Assembly: GCF_001540865.1 (NCBI RefSeq)
Contig: NC_033633.1
Coordinates: 641,130 to 705,129, forward strand
Length of the DNA stretch: 64,000 nucleotides
Source of the DNA: Ananas comosus
Taxonomy: Eukaryota > Streptophyta > Magnoliopsida > Poales > Bromeliaceae
Reading direction: 5' to 3'
Shown here: positions 46,667 to 58,609 of the stretch, in pieces
Numbering within the stretch: the first letter of the stretch is position 1
Layout: each line of letters begins with the position of its first letter
Position numbers and translations under genes: made by a program
The notes under the pieces: generated by a model
Told to the model about the DNA's origin: nothing
What the model saw: only the letters and a program-made list of their open reading frames with translations
Database searches by the model: none

Positions 46667-47480
46667 TCCTCCCCCCTCCTCCCACCAGGTTCCAAACTCA
46701 AATTCTTTACAAATTTCTCTTCTTCTTCTTCTTCTTCTTCTTCTTCGATTTTTGTGGAGCCTCCTCAACTACAGCCCAATATTTGAAATTAGGCGCCCCC
46801 CTTTAACTTTGTTATTATTTTCAATTTTTAATTTTGACACTTCTATTTTTCTTTTCTTTTTTTCTTCTTCTTTTGGATTTTGAGTTTTCCTAGTTGTTAA
46901 GCTTCAAATTTTTATTGAGGTGATAAAAACATCAATAAACGTGATAAAGTTTTTAATTTTATTCTATTAGAATAGCTTAATTTTGAAAGATCTCAAAGAG
47001 TGAAGTTAAGAAGGAACCATTTTAGGATGATCCGTCTTATGGTTGAGAGGGTTTCTGTACATTTTTTTCCTTTTTCACTTTGTCGAGTAGTAACAACTTG
47101 ATCTTTTGAATAGTTCTCCTTTTTTTCCCCTTTTTTTTTTTTTTACTACTTTGATTTTAATGAGCAGTGAGGTAATGCTGCTCAAATTTGTTTTTTTTTT
47201 TAGTTAAATTCTGTTTATAGAGAATTTAATCCCCTTGTATTAGGATTTGCTCATTGAGTGTGCGTAGAGCTGTGCTGTTCAGTCCAATTTGTGTAATTTT
47301 TGTGTCATGAGACAATTCTTTGTTCATTTTGTTGTTCAAGCCTATGTTCTCCATGTGCATGTAATATATTATTATTATGCTTCAAAAACCTCAGTTCTCC
47401 ATGTGCATGTAATATTATTATTATGCTTCAAAAGCCTCAGTTCTCCATGTGTATGTAATATTGTGCTTCAAATTCTCCTC
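46667..47480 (+). other. 3' region with a 46-bp tandem repeat
   Basis: Probably 3' UTR at its start. A repeat unit starting with GTTCTCCATGTGCATGTAAT occurs three times at about 47347-47477 (units at 47347, 47393 and 47439, the last diverged and shortened). No gene. Confidence 0.7.
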
Positions 47481-48608
47481 CTTTTTTTTAAAAAAGGGAA
47501 AAGAAAATATTTAGTGAGGAATAGTACTATCAAAAATAGTGGTGGGGGTTTGAAGTTTAAACCCAAGAAGGATTTGTATCCGCCGAACAAAAGTGGTTAA
47601 GTGATGGGAACAGCATTCCAATTTCCAGCGGGGGGAAAGTGACCTGGTGGTGCAGAATCTTTTTTAAGAAAAGTGGATGCTTTTGGGTGGGTAGCACCAG
47701 CAGGCAGGCAGCAGTCGGTCACCCTGGGAAGAGAGAGGGGGGTGGGATGGGATGGTGAGGAGAGTGTGAATGAGGCGCCTGCTGCTGTTTCCTTTGTTTG
47801 GAAGGTGAGTTAGTGCTCAATAAATGTATCTATCTCTAATAAAAGAGGGGAGGAGGGGAGGACCTGAGACTTTGTAAGTAAGCGTAGACGTATTATGAAC
47901 TGCAGTAAAAATATGAGGGGATAAAACTGTTCACCACTGCTAGGCATTGCAGATATCCAGAACATTATTTCTTCTTCTTCTTCTTTTTTCTCTTTTTTGT
48001 AAAATAAGATATCTAGACTAGAAGGTTTCCTCTCTTTTTTATAGAACAATTGAGCAGCCGCAACATCAACAGAGAGCAAAACAATACTGGTTTACAGACG
48101 ATCTGATCTCCACAGATTAAATCTCGAATAAACGGCGTTTTGGGGTGTTCGACGGACGGAATATTAGACACTCATAGGGGAGGAGGGAAGGGAAGGGAAG
48201 TGGGGAGGAACATCATGCTCGGCAGGTGATGATGGGAGAAGGTGGCCTACCATTACTGTCAAAGTAGAGAGAGAGAGAGATAGAAAGAGAGAGAAGGGGA
48301 AGGATAAAGAAAGGAAATGAGGAGGTGGGTCTGGGGCCCGAAGAGGCAGGGGCCCAACAATCCACCTTTCGGTCTATCAAAGCGAGGACACGGACATTTA
48401 CTTACCTCTCTCACTCCCTCCCCCTCTCCAATCTTCTCTAATTAAAGCTATTGCTTTTACTCCATGCCATGGCTGCTGCTGCTGCTGCTTTATTCGCCAT
48501 ATATATATATATATTACTTAACAAGTGAGCACAATCATGGCGCAGATGGGCTCCTGCATGTGCAGAGAGATAAGAAGTGCCTCCCCAAGATTTTTTTTTT
48601 TTTCTTTT
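47481..48608. other. Intergenic with GA-rich tract
   Basis: Contains purine-rich DNA (about 48180-48330) with (GA)n, (GCT)n near 48474 and (AT)n at 48500-48513. I looked for a familiar microRNA sequence here and recognised none. No gene supported. Confidence 0.45.
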
Positions 48609-48799
48609 CTTTTTTTTGTGACCCTACCAATAGACATATTATTTATATGGACTGTATAATTTCTGTATGATTTTATGTAAAAAAATAAAACTGAGTCCAC
48701 TAGNCTTTTTTTTGTGACCCTACCAATAGACATATTATTTATATGGACTGTATAATTTCTGTATGATTTTATGTAAAAAAATAAAACTGAGTCCACTAG
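48609..48799 (+). repeat. 95-bp direct duplication flanking an N
   Basis: 48609-48703 and 48705-48799 are identical by eye and are separated only by the N at 48704. As at 8363-8759, this suggests an unmerged contig overlap. Confidence 0.9.
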
Positions 48800-50683
48800 T
48801 TTCAGTGCCACAACTGCAGATAAAAGTAAACATCAAAATGAGAAGTTCCTGACTGAGCAGATCGAATTTTGAGTGGAAAATGAAATGAATTGGCCCCATT
48901 TGAACTCCTCTTATTCACACCGCTACTAATCTCATAGATACAAGTGGTCCATGATGCTAAAATGTATGCGTAAAAATTATCATTACCAATTGCCTCTTAC
49001 TCCCCAAGTAGAGTTGTCCAAAAGAATGATTCACATCCACCCTGGGTTTTTAACTACACCGGAAGAACGTAAGAGGGCGAGTAACTAGAAGCAGCAGCTA
49101 ATGAGGGTTGATCAGTAAACCTGCATGTGCAAAGAATCAGAAGCAGCATCTGTGGCGAAAAGAAAACACTAGTGCTGCTGCAAGAACCGATCAGTTCCTC
49201 GTGCTCAAAATTGACCTGAATTCCACAACCAATGGAGCTAAAACATGGAGTAGAGGGTACTAAACAGAGAGTGATGCAAAACATAAGACCTATTCACTTG
49301 ATGCGAGCTGATCAAACAGTGCCGCGCAATTATATGTGCACAACATCACAACATCAGAGTAATGCTATTGTCTCCGACAAGCTAAGTCTTAAAAGAGAAG
49401 GATATGATACATTGATCTTCCAACAAGCCCTAGATAAAGTATAAATATTTTTCAAGGAATTGAATAGTTTCGAAGTCAGAACTGTAGAAGTTTGACCAAT
49501 ATACAATAGACGATGAGTTCAAGATCCTAGAAGCACATTTTCACATACTAACGATAAATCAATACAGGTTCCTCAACTCAAACATGCCAAATAACTTTCT
49601 TGAATAAGGTACTATTAATTAGAAAAATAATTTTCTTGCCTTCAAACAAGCTGGAGAATCTAAATACATATGTTTCATGTTGAAGTCATGGATGTTATGC
49701 AGATCACAAAATCCATTGCGTTTTTCAAAGTTCAATTCGAGTATACCACACCACTTCTTGCCATACATTTTGGGAGCAAATGTAGGCGTTCCTATTAATT
49801 AAGAAAGCTACCTGAAAACCAGACTTACAAAAAAAATTCTCAATACTGTCGCCTATTCAATGAGAACAAAGCATTCATCAACGTAGTACTTTGCAAGCCC
49901 CATGGTCATTCCATTATGACCAGATAAATGAAGTTGCGAAGCAAGAGAGGGGCAAGGTTTCAAATTCTACTTGTACGAGAGATGTGTCGATGAAGGCACA
50001 CTATCTAGATAAATATGTTCATATTTTCCTGATTTGTTCACATTCTCCCTAACGCAGACAGCTCATCAAAGGGACACAAAGATTCATGCTATCTAATAAT
50101 TAGTGAAAATTGATCGGCGTGAGCATTTAAAATGCAACGACCAACAACAAGAAATACCAGGAATTCTTTATAAACAACTTTCCTAATATATCACCTACAA
50201 CTTTTACTGAGTGAATCACAAATGGAAAATACACAAGGTAGCAACAACATCAAGAATCCTAATTCAAAGTACGAAAACGACGGTATCATAAGAACTTCTT
50301 TACAACGAGAGTTAATCTCTTATACTTTGATTACTGTATTCATAAAAGATCATCAAACATGACGGTGCTCAAAAGCAAGTACCTCTAAACAAAATAAGCA
50401 CTCAATGCATTATCAAAATAGTCAATATCAATACACTTACAAGCACAGCTTACTAGCGCATGACCTCCCTACTATGAAAGGCCAATAACATGGTGTAGAC
50501 TAAGAGCTTCATTTTTCAAAATGAACATAACATACGGCTAGATGAACACATTCATATCAATTATGGCAATCAAATTACCAGATAGATAACAAAGCCATAG
50601 CACTGGATTTGAATAACGCTAACATCCAATTAAAGCTATAACCAGCAAATGACAGAAAGACGAGCAAGTTACCATCCAGCCAA
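48800..50683. other. 3' flank of CXIP4 and intergenic DNA
   Basis: AT-rich. The part next to 50684 should contain the CXIP4 3' UTR. Frames at 49054-49444 on either strand show no family resemblance. Nothing else seen. Confidence 0.55.
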
Positions 50684-51829
50684 TCAATTCTTCTCGTGCC
50701 TTCTATGCTTCCTGCTCCTCTCCTCGGATCGCTTCTTCTCCTTCCTGCCTCGCAGCTCTTCTTCAGAATCCGATCCACTGATTTCAGAGTCACTCAATGA
50801 AGCCGCTTTCTTCTTCCTCCGGCGCTCATTATGCCTGCTAGACCTCTTACGATCATCCGACGACTCATCACTTTTATCAGAATCACTCTCCGATGCATCC
50901 TTCCGCCTGTTCGTTCGATTATGGCGTGAATGCCTATCTGGTTCTCCTTCTGAATCATCCTCATCAGAGTCCTTCCTCTTGTGATGGCTCCGCCGCCTCT
51001 TCTTTTCCCTCCTGCTCTTCCTATGCTTCTTTTCATAATTATAGTCGTCGTCATCATCATCTGAATCCCTGCGCCTTCTCCTCTTCTCCATTCTCCTCGC
51101 TTCATCCTCGCTATCGATCTCATCATCGTTCTTGTTCAAGCTCTTCCCGCTCCTCCTATGCCTCGATCGACCCTTCCTCCTACGGCTCCCCTCCTTCTCA
51201 TCATCCGATCTCTCCTCTCTCCCCCTCGCCGCAGAAGCGGAGCTCCTCTTGCTCTTCTTACCGTAGCGAGCAGCGATGATCTTCTCCATCTCCGGATCCA
51301 CATCTGAATCCGAGCTCTCGCTCTCTTCCTCCTCCTCCTCCGACTCGTCGCTCTCCCCCGCCTCCTTCAACCCGCTCGCCTTCTTGATCCTGTCGAAGGC
51401 GGCGTTCGCGGCGTGGATCGCGGCGCCCTCGTCCCTCTCGTCCTGTTGGTCCTTCACGCTGAGGAAGTTGCGGCACTGGAAGGTCAGGTGGCCAACGCGG
51501 CCGCACTTCTTGCAGGCGCCGCGCGCCTCGTCGGCGCTGGAGCCGGTGATGCGGGCGAGGGCGAGGAGGCCCTGGAAGCTGGCGTAGGCGTTCTCGCCGC
51601 CGTCCCCACCACCACCGCCTCCCCCGCCACCGCCGACGCCACTGCCGCCGCCGCCGCCGCCGCCGCGGGGGGCGGAGGAGGGCTTGGAGGGGTCGGGCTT
51701 GTCCTTGTTGGTGGGGGCGTAGGGGTCGTAGCCGATCGCGCTCTGCCATATGCCGTGCGTCTGGAGCGCCGCGCTGCTGTGGACGCGGTTGTTCGCGGGC
51801 ATGCGAACCCTCCCCGCCGTCGCCGGCAT
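50684..51829 (-). CDS. CXIP4: CAX-interacting protein 4 (CXIP4), zinc-knuckle SR-like protein
   Basis: Single-exon gene of 381 residues. In Arabidopsis, CXIP4 was isolated as an activator of the vacuolar H+/Ca2+ exchanger CAX1 and is largely nuclear; the architecture also fits an RNA-related role. The N terminus MPATAGRVRMPANNRVHSSA is the family signature. There is a Gly-rich stretch at about 55-78 (GGC/GGN codons), then ENAYASFQGLLALARITGS and a CCHC zinc knuckle CKKCGRVGHLTFQC. The C-terminal half is long, low-complexity and highly charged (Ser/Asp/Glu and Arg/Lys/Ser runs), typical of SR-like tails. Two further ATGs lie close by (residue 10 region); the first was chosen because its sequence is conserved. 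The antisense and shifted frames over this gene are shadows of its repetitive GC-rich code. Confidence 0.93.
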   Translation of the reverse strand: MPATAGRVRMPANNRVHSSAALQTHGIWQSAIGYDPYAPTNKDKPDPSKPSSAPRGGGGGGGSGVGGGGGGGGGGDGGENAYASFQGLLALARITGSSADEARGACKKCGRVGHLTFQCRNFLSVKDQQDERDEGAAIHAANAAFDRIKKASGLKEAGESDESEEEEEESESSDSDVDPEMEKIIAARYGKKSKRSSASAARGREERSDDEKEGSRRRKGRSRHRRSGKSLNKNDDEIDSEDEARRMEKRRRRRDSDDDDDDYNYEKKHRKSRREKKRRRSHHKRKDSDEDDSEGEPDRHSRHNRTNRRKDASESDSDKSDESSDDRKRSSRHNERRRKKKAASLSDSEISGSDSEEELRGRKEKKRSEERSRKHRRHEKN

Positions 51830-52683
51830 CTTCGCTCAAGATCGTCGGAGAAGAAGAAGACGAAGAAGGGGAGGATCGCTAGGGTTTCTTCGAGAGAAAA
51901 AGGGCGAAGAGGCAGAGGAGATCGTTCGAATCGATCGATCGGTTTCTTTTATATATTATTTTTAATTTTTAATGGCGGTGTGGATGCGACGCGGAATTAT
52001 TGGGTCGATCGATCTCAACCATCCGTTTTCGACTGTTATGATCCGCAGCGTCCCTTGGGGTCCACGTGCGTTGCACGTGATCGAAGCTCCCAACAATTAG
52101 GTTCCGTTCGCGGATCTTATCCACGCGATCCGCGAACGGACCCAATCCTTTTGGGACGAATTTCGCTCTCCACAAATCAATTCACAATCCATCCATCAAA
52201 ATATTAATATGAATATGACTTCAATTGATTTATAAAAGTTTTAAATTAATCTTAATAAATATAGACAAATTTGTTAATTCGGATTTCCCATTATTTGTAT
52301 TTTCCACGCATATCTATCTATCCACACAAGAACGAAGAAAGAAAAAAGAAAAAAGAAAAAAAACCTTGCTAATCTATTTTATGAGTGACCAACAAAATTC
52401 AATCCGACGGACCAACCTCGTTCATTCCAAACAAAAAAGTTTAAGCCCTAATAAAGATTCACGAAATTACTTAGATTCACATTATCCCATCAAATCCTTA
52501 CCTTATTCTAGTATTCAAAACATTCATCAGGATGAATGGAACACTTCTTTCATCGACTAATGAGAAATTGTCTATAATTTACCAAAGAAACAGGAATTGC
52601 TGCTCAAAAAAAAGCCCAAAAGTGGTTTTTGCTCAAAATAGAAGTTAAGAAACAGGGTTTTGCAGAAGCTACTGGGATTTTTC
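51830..52683. other. CXIP4 upstream region and TIM9 3' flank
   Basis: Contains the promoter and leader of CXIP4 (start 51829) and the 3' UTR of TIM9 (stop at 52684). No gene recognised. Confidence 0.6.
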
Positions 52684-54886
52684 TTAATCAGGCGTCGCGG
52701 CACCCTGGTTGAGCTCCGCAAATCTCATGCCGACCCTCATGGAGTGCTTTAAGAACTTCTCGGCACATCGGCGAACACACGTCTCCTCTTGCTTGTCGAG
52801 AGTCTTACGCCTAAAGGTCTCCACGCAGTCGGTGAAGCATCTCTCGACCAGCGAATTGTACATTCTTAAACTGCAATAAGAACAAGCGAGAGGAAAAGTA
52901 AAACAGCTATTCTCAGAAGCTATGCGTAGATTCTCATGAGATCATCCTATTACACTTGAAATCAACCTCGATATTGATCCAAATTATGCCGTCGGTGGCT
53001 GTTGCTACTGTAAAATTAAAGCATGCCGTTACTGCCACTCTCTATCCGTGCTTGTACCTAAAGACGATATTATCTCTAAACCAAGCACATCAAACCTAGT
53101 AGCGAGAATATGGAGTACTACTAATGTAAGTATCAGTCACCTTATACATGAAATCAAGAAGAGAGAAAATTCATCATTTATAACATGCATATACAGAAAG
53201 TACGTTTTGAGCTTTGACATACGATTTGGAACCAAATTGGAGAGCGAAATAAGATAATTTTCCAGACACAACAATAGTATAATGTTCTGGAGATAGAAGG
53301 CCACCAGAGATAGCTTCACCTCATAAGATAGGAAATTTCAGGGTTTAATAATCTCTATAAAATACAAGTACTAGTTGAGGCGGATTGTTCATCTTCTGAA
53401 TTACATTCTTACCCGACATAAATGTAACCGTCCAAGATTATCATTCTACTTATCTTACGAGTCCAGTTGCTGTAACTACTTGTAGGAGTCAACCATTTCC
53501 AAATTGACTACAAGAGTTGGAAGCTAACATTCTATAAGTAGATTGTGCACAAAGTCCATACGAAACCTTGTAGCTTCCCATTAATGATGATATCATTGAT
53601 AATAGGATCCAGCAGCCTAGTACTTTATAGCCCAAATCACCCCCAAATGAGCTTCTAGTTTAAACAAAAGAAAAGGCAAACATCTTCGCACCGAAGTCCA
53701 TTTACAATATCTTCAATCAACTCACAGAGTTTGGAAGCTGTCGGTGAACCTAAAAAACCAGTTTATTAAAATTTGATTTGACTTTTGTAGACCCCAATTT
53801 AGCCAATCACAAGAATATACACCAAAAATCCAATTAAATCTTATATGCACAAAATAAACTAAATTCACTGCTGTGAACTTGTTTAATCAAATGCATACAT
53901 CTTCCCACCGAAGTTCATTTACAATATCTTCAATCAACTGACACAGTTGGAAGCTGTCGGTGAACTTAAAAAACCAGTTTATTAAAATTCGATTCGACTT
54001 TCGTAGACCCCAGTTTAGCCAATCACAAGAATATACTCCAAAAATCTAATTAACTCTTATATTCACAAAATGAACTAAATTCACTGCTGTGAACTTGTTT
54101 TGACTAAAAACCGATGTCCTCATCAATCTCACTTGCCCACTCAACCTCTTATTCTTTCTGTGAATCTCCAACAGAATAGAAACAATAACCATTAGAGTTA
54201 ATTGATTAGCCAGGGAAACAATCTAAGTTACTGCTATGAGAAAAAAGGGGTGGGTAAATCCAGCGAATTGAGAAACAAAGCTCATCCTTCAACACCAGAA
54301 ATTTAAGAACCCAAAATGAATGGTTAAGCCCTTAAGTTTGAGGATCATTTGACCATACACACCTTAATCTTCGATACATCCTATGTGATTACTTTGCTTC
54401 AATCACATTCTCTTATACTTCAACACGACAACACCTCCATTGAACATAAAACTCAAATGCTTGACTCTGATCACTGCCAACTACTTCAAAACATAACAAT
54501 CCTACGCTTCTACAACAACATAAAGCAACAATCAAGTGTAAAAGCATATACTTTACCTTCCAAAAACCTAAGAATCAGTAATAAAATCCCAAAATTAACA
54601 GCTTACCATCAACAGCTACTACTAACATTTGGTCCATTTCTCAATCAAGTAATACACTTGAACTCATCAAATCTACATAGATCATAAGCTATTCACATGC
54701 TTCATAGATTTCATCAATCGATTCAAAACAACAATGAAACAGAACACTAATCCAAGGAAATAAGGGAGAAGAAGAGGGGAGGGGAGGAGACCTGTCGCGG
54801 ATCTGGAGCTGGTCGATCATGGCGGACATCCGGATCTTGTCCTCCTCGGGGAGCGAATCCAAATCTCCGAGCATGCTCTTATCCAT
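52684..54886 (-). CDS. TIM9: Mitochondrial import inner membrane translocase subunit TIM9
   Basis: Small intermembrane-space chaperone that, with TIM10, guides hydrophobic proteins to the TIM22 complex and outer-membrane sorting machinery. Two exons, 54886-54792 and 52870-52684, join in phase (AG|T) to 93 residues, the usual length of plant TIM9. The N terminus [17 protein letters not shown] fits the family, followed by the twin CX3C motif: Cys43/Cys47 (CFTDC) and Cys63/Cys67 (CVRRC). The tail [17 protein letters not shown] is conserved. The import signal is internal, so no presequence is expected. A 1.9-kb intron with a 200-bp tandem duplication separates the exons. Confidence 0.95.
53681..54101. 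repeat. About 205-bp tandem duplication inside the TIM9 intron
   Basis: 53681-53884 and 53899-54101 share most bases (for example 'gaagctgtcggtgaac', 'gtttattaaaatt', 'ctgctgtgaacttgttt') with scattered changes, so the duplication is not recent. Both copies lie in the single intron and have no apparent coding role. Confidence 0.8.
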
Positions 54887-56377
54887 CTTCGCCTCCTCCC
54901 TCGTATTCTCCTCCGCCTCACCTTGCTCTGGATCTCTAGGGTTTTGGTGGGGACGATGAAGGAGATGGTGTAGAAGGAGAGGCCGCGACCGCGAAATCTA
55001 AAACCCTAGTCGAAGCGTTTGGAGTTGGTCAAAGAACGATGTGATCCGTCCATTCGTCGAACTTGCCACATGTACGGTTGATATGAGATCCTGCATTTTT
55101 CTTGTAACAGCGCCGACTTCATGTTAATTTACCGACTTCTTCATATGAGTTTGGGCTCAATTCGGTAATCCCTCTATTTGGCCCATGGCCCAAGATGCCG
55201 AAATCAGTTATGAATCAGATCTAACACTAACTCTCTCTCTTCTTTTTTTTTTTTCTATATTTATGTTTGCCGAGAATAGAGCATATTCATCAAATCTCGT
55301 CACATTCACTCAATTAATAATGACCAGATTCAGTAATTTATTAAATATTATCGTATTACCTTTTTTGGTACGAAAGATGGGGATAAGTGAGATCCCTATT
55401 CAAGATTGTATTAAATTGATCAGATATGTGGGAGCGTAAACAAGTTAACTTAGACCGAGTATAAGATTGGATTATTTTTGTATTTTTATAATTGGTTGCT
55501 CATCTTAATTCAAGTTCGAATCATTTGTTAACAATCGAGATGAAATTAAAGCCCAAATCGTGGGTTGGTTTGAAATAGTAATTGAAAACTGAGACAAAAA
55601 GCGCATCCTGCATTGAGCTAGCTGCAACTTCTTAGTTCACATTTCACAGCTAGAAGCAAATTATAATACTTTTTACAGGAATGTAAAGTCTCAAAATTCT
55701 GGTTAGAGAGAGAGATCAAGATCTTTTCTTATGAACTTATTAAATCTACATGTAAAAAGCATCACCGACGGTTTCTACTTGAAGCTTCTCTGCTTCTATT
55801 TCAATAAGAAGCTATTTAGCGAGTCATCAAGCTACAAGTAGCTTTTTCAAACAACTTAACTCAAATAACACTTTTACGGAGATGAAGCAGAATCGAAAAC
55901 TCTCTTATCTGATAATAATTTGAGTTCTATGTCATAATGGCAATTAAAAAGCAAAGAAAAATCTTCTCTCAAGCTTTTCGTATAAGGTGGTTTCTTTCTT
56001 ACAGTTACTTTCAAGAGAAGTTGAATTACTGAGTGACTACACCAATTAGCTTTACTCCACCATTAACACAAATCAAATAGAAACACACTAAATTTCCAAA
56101 CCTTTATTCAGCACCAAAAGCACACAAAAACACACACAGATATATGGCAGGAGTTTAATATGCACCCAACTTCACCAGCCATGGTTACAACTATTACACT
56201 CCCAATCCATCATTCATCCACACCAAGAAGTATTATTAATTGGCACACACATCCATGGCCTATTTATTTGTTATAGAACTACAGATGTTCCAAAGCATAA
56301 GACAAATTACATAGATATGTCACACCCCACACATGTTCATCCCCAGGAGGTATTATATGAAGCTGATGCTTCGTAAT
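54887..56377. other. TIM9 upstream region and metallothionein 3' flank
   Basis: Contains the TIM9 leader and promoter, then AT-rich DNA and the 3' UTR of the metallothionein gene. Frames here (for example 55185-55439 plus) show no family resemblance. Confidence 0.55.
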
Positions 56378-57112
56378 TTAGCACCGGCAAGGGTTACACC
56401 GGCAGCTGGATCCACACGAGCAGCTGCAGCTCCCCTCGGTGGTCTCAGAAACCTTCTCGAGTCCTTCGAATTTCCTGCGAAAACCATTAACAGCAAATTG
56501 CAGTAAGTAACAGGGACCTGTGACAGTTTCTCAGCAGCAACATCTGAGTTTTGTGTGGTAGAGGAACATACCCCTTCTCAGGAGCAACCCCAAGGATCAC
56601 AGTTTCAGAGGTGGTGCTCTTCTCAGCCATCTCAGGGTACATCTTGCATCTGCAACAAAATAACGGAATAAAAACAAAATTACAAGGTTTATGCAGATAA
56701 GTACTATATGCTGAAACATAGTAGCAGAAAAATCAGAAACATATCTACTTCCAATTCCAGAATCAGAAGAAATCAATTTTTTTTTTAAAAAAAAGAGATC
56801 TTCAGCAGAAGCAACAATCATTACTTATATTAATTACAGTTGACCAAACTGAATTTCAGGGATGCATATAAAAGTTTAACATCAAATTTTGAGTTTTCTA
56901 AAGTAAAAAACTCATTCTGAAAATTATCATGCATGTAGCCAAATCCCACGCAGTGTTCATCACAACAAAAAGCAGCAAACTCCTTTACAAACAAGATGAT
57001 GAATTAAAGTCATAACAGGAATCTTTTGAAACATGTAATAATCTTTGTACCCTCCAGAGCTGCCGCAGCTGCACCCAGAACCGCACCCGCACTTTCCGCC
57101 GCTGCAAGACAT
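56378..57112 (-). CDS. MT2-like: Type 2 metallothionein with an atypical Cys pattern
   Basis: Small cytosolic Cys-rich protein binding Cu and Zn ions. Exons in transcript order: 57112-57051, 56649-56572, 56474-56378; they join in phase to 78 residues. The N domain MSCSGGKCGCGSGCSCG ends at GGCKMYPE, the spacer ETVILGVAPEKG is the type 2 signature, and the C domain reads GSCSCSCGSSCRCNPCRC. Compared with the usual type 2 form (MSCCGG...GNGCGGCKMYP, eight N-domain Cys), this N domain has six Cys (second Cys of the CC pair is Ser; one later Cys is Ser), while the C domain has seven instead of six. Three exons are also typical of monocot type 2 genes. Upstream is a clear TATA box (57183-57190). 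Confidence 0.92.
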
Positions 57113-57182
57113 CTTCTTTCTGATCTTCTGAAGGAGATTCTCAAAAAACCAACTATGAATCAAACTAGCAGTGCCTCATTGC

Positions 57183-57190
57183 TTTATATA
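57183..57190 (-). promoter_or_regulatory. TATA box of the metallothionein gene
   Basis: TATATAAA on the minus strand, 71-78 bp upstream of the ATG at 57112. A start site about 30 bp downstream would leave a leader of roughly 45 nt. This matches the strong, simple promoters usual for metallothionein genes. Confidence 0.65.
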
Positions 57191-58571
57191 GAGAGGAGGG
57201 GAAGAGTATATAGATATCGACCGTCCATCCACGTGTCGTCCTCCTATTGGTAGACTAGCTAGAAAAACATTAAGTTTATGCAATGACTTTTTAAATGATG
57301 ATTTTGTTTATTACTATGTGTCTGAAAAACAATAACTTGGTGAGGAGTAAGGAACTCAGTGTTTGCTTTCTTTGTAAGAGGAGGTTAGGAAAAACAATAA
57401 TAAAAAGAAAAGAAAAGAAACCAAGAAATAAAAGTTAGCAAAATAGTTAATGCCCTCATGGGTAACTTCAAAGGAGAATTGTTGCAATATAATAGAAGGA
57501 CATCCACATCAAATACCTTAGTTTAATTCAACTAAGCAACCATCAATGTCAAGTACACCTCACATCACCAATAATATAATTCTTCTATATTGTCTTAGGA
57601 CAACTCCTTTGTTTATTTAAACATAGAAAAATCACATTATCACTAATAATTAATCAAGATTTAATTAGATTGGTTCGACCGACATTAAGTATTTGAGATT
57701 AAGATTTCATTAGCTTGTGTGAGTGTTTTTTATGTGGATAAAGAATCTCAAACCAATTTGACTAACTATTGCATGTTCAATTAATGCCTCCCTTGGTTTA
57801 GTTTATATCTAAAGATATGGATTACGCATCGCATCGAACAAGTCGACGTTTGCAATTAGATGATCGATGATACAAAAATTAACATATTAAATGTGTCATA
57901 AAATACAAAGAAAACAAATATTGTCTCATTTCATTACGTATAAAGAAGTGTCATGCACGTAAACTCCACAAGAAGACTTTCTACATTGAAATTTTAACAT
58001 TTGATCATTTCAAACGAGTTTTGTACTTACAATGCATGAATTAGATATAGATTGCACACCGAAGCAAGCAAGATTCAACGGCTATGCGAAATTAGTATTA
58101 TATATATTATGTGCGTCGAAAATTGTAAATTTATGTGCTCAAAATTGGAACTTGAGCTACAAGAATATACAAATTAATGAGACAATTAGCTGTAACCTCT
58201 GCCTATCCAACTTTGTGTTTTAATAGATAATGAACATTTTTAAATTTTGAATTAACAGGCAGATAATGAACATTGGACCTTGTTTTTTTTTTTTCATGAA
58301 TTTTTTTTTTTCCCCATCATGCCATTTTATTCTTGAGGCTGTGTTAATTATCAGGTGGGGTTGAGTCTCTCTCTCAATTGAGGGAGGGGAAAAAAAGAAG
58401 TGTGATCTAACACATTGAGAATTTGAGATAAATGCATTTGAGGTGAAATATGATCAGGGTATCTAGAAGCATGATCTAACAAAGATTTGGTCATCTAATC
58501 AAATGAGACTAATTAATATAAGAACAAGGCTATTGTTTTTTTTCCCTTTTTTTTCTATATGTATTCCTTTG

Positions 58572-58609
<38 letters not shown>

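Noticed and set aside
45881..46806. 295-codon minus frame and 197-codon plus frame overlapping the 45905 gene
   Set aside because: Arg/Glu/Gly-rich shadows of a GC-rich exon; the 253-residue frame has ordered globular sequence.
47481..48560. Possible microRNA precursor in purine-rich DNA
   Set aside because: I compared by eye with common plant microRNA sequences (such as miR156, miR164, miR172, miR528) and found no match or clear hairpin.
50649..52207. Ser-rich and Arg/Glu-rich frames overlapping CXIP4
   Set aside because: Other-frame readings of the repetitive Ser/Arg/Glu codons; CXIP4 is clearly recognised on the minus strand.
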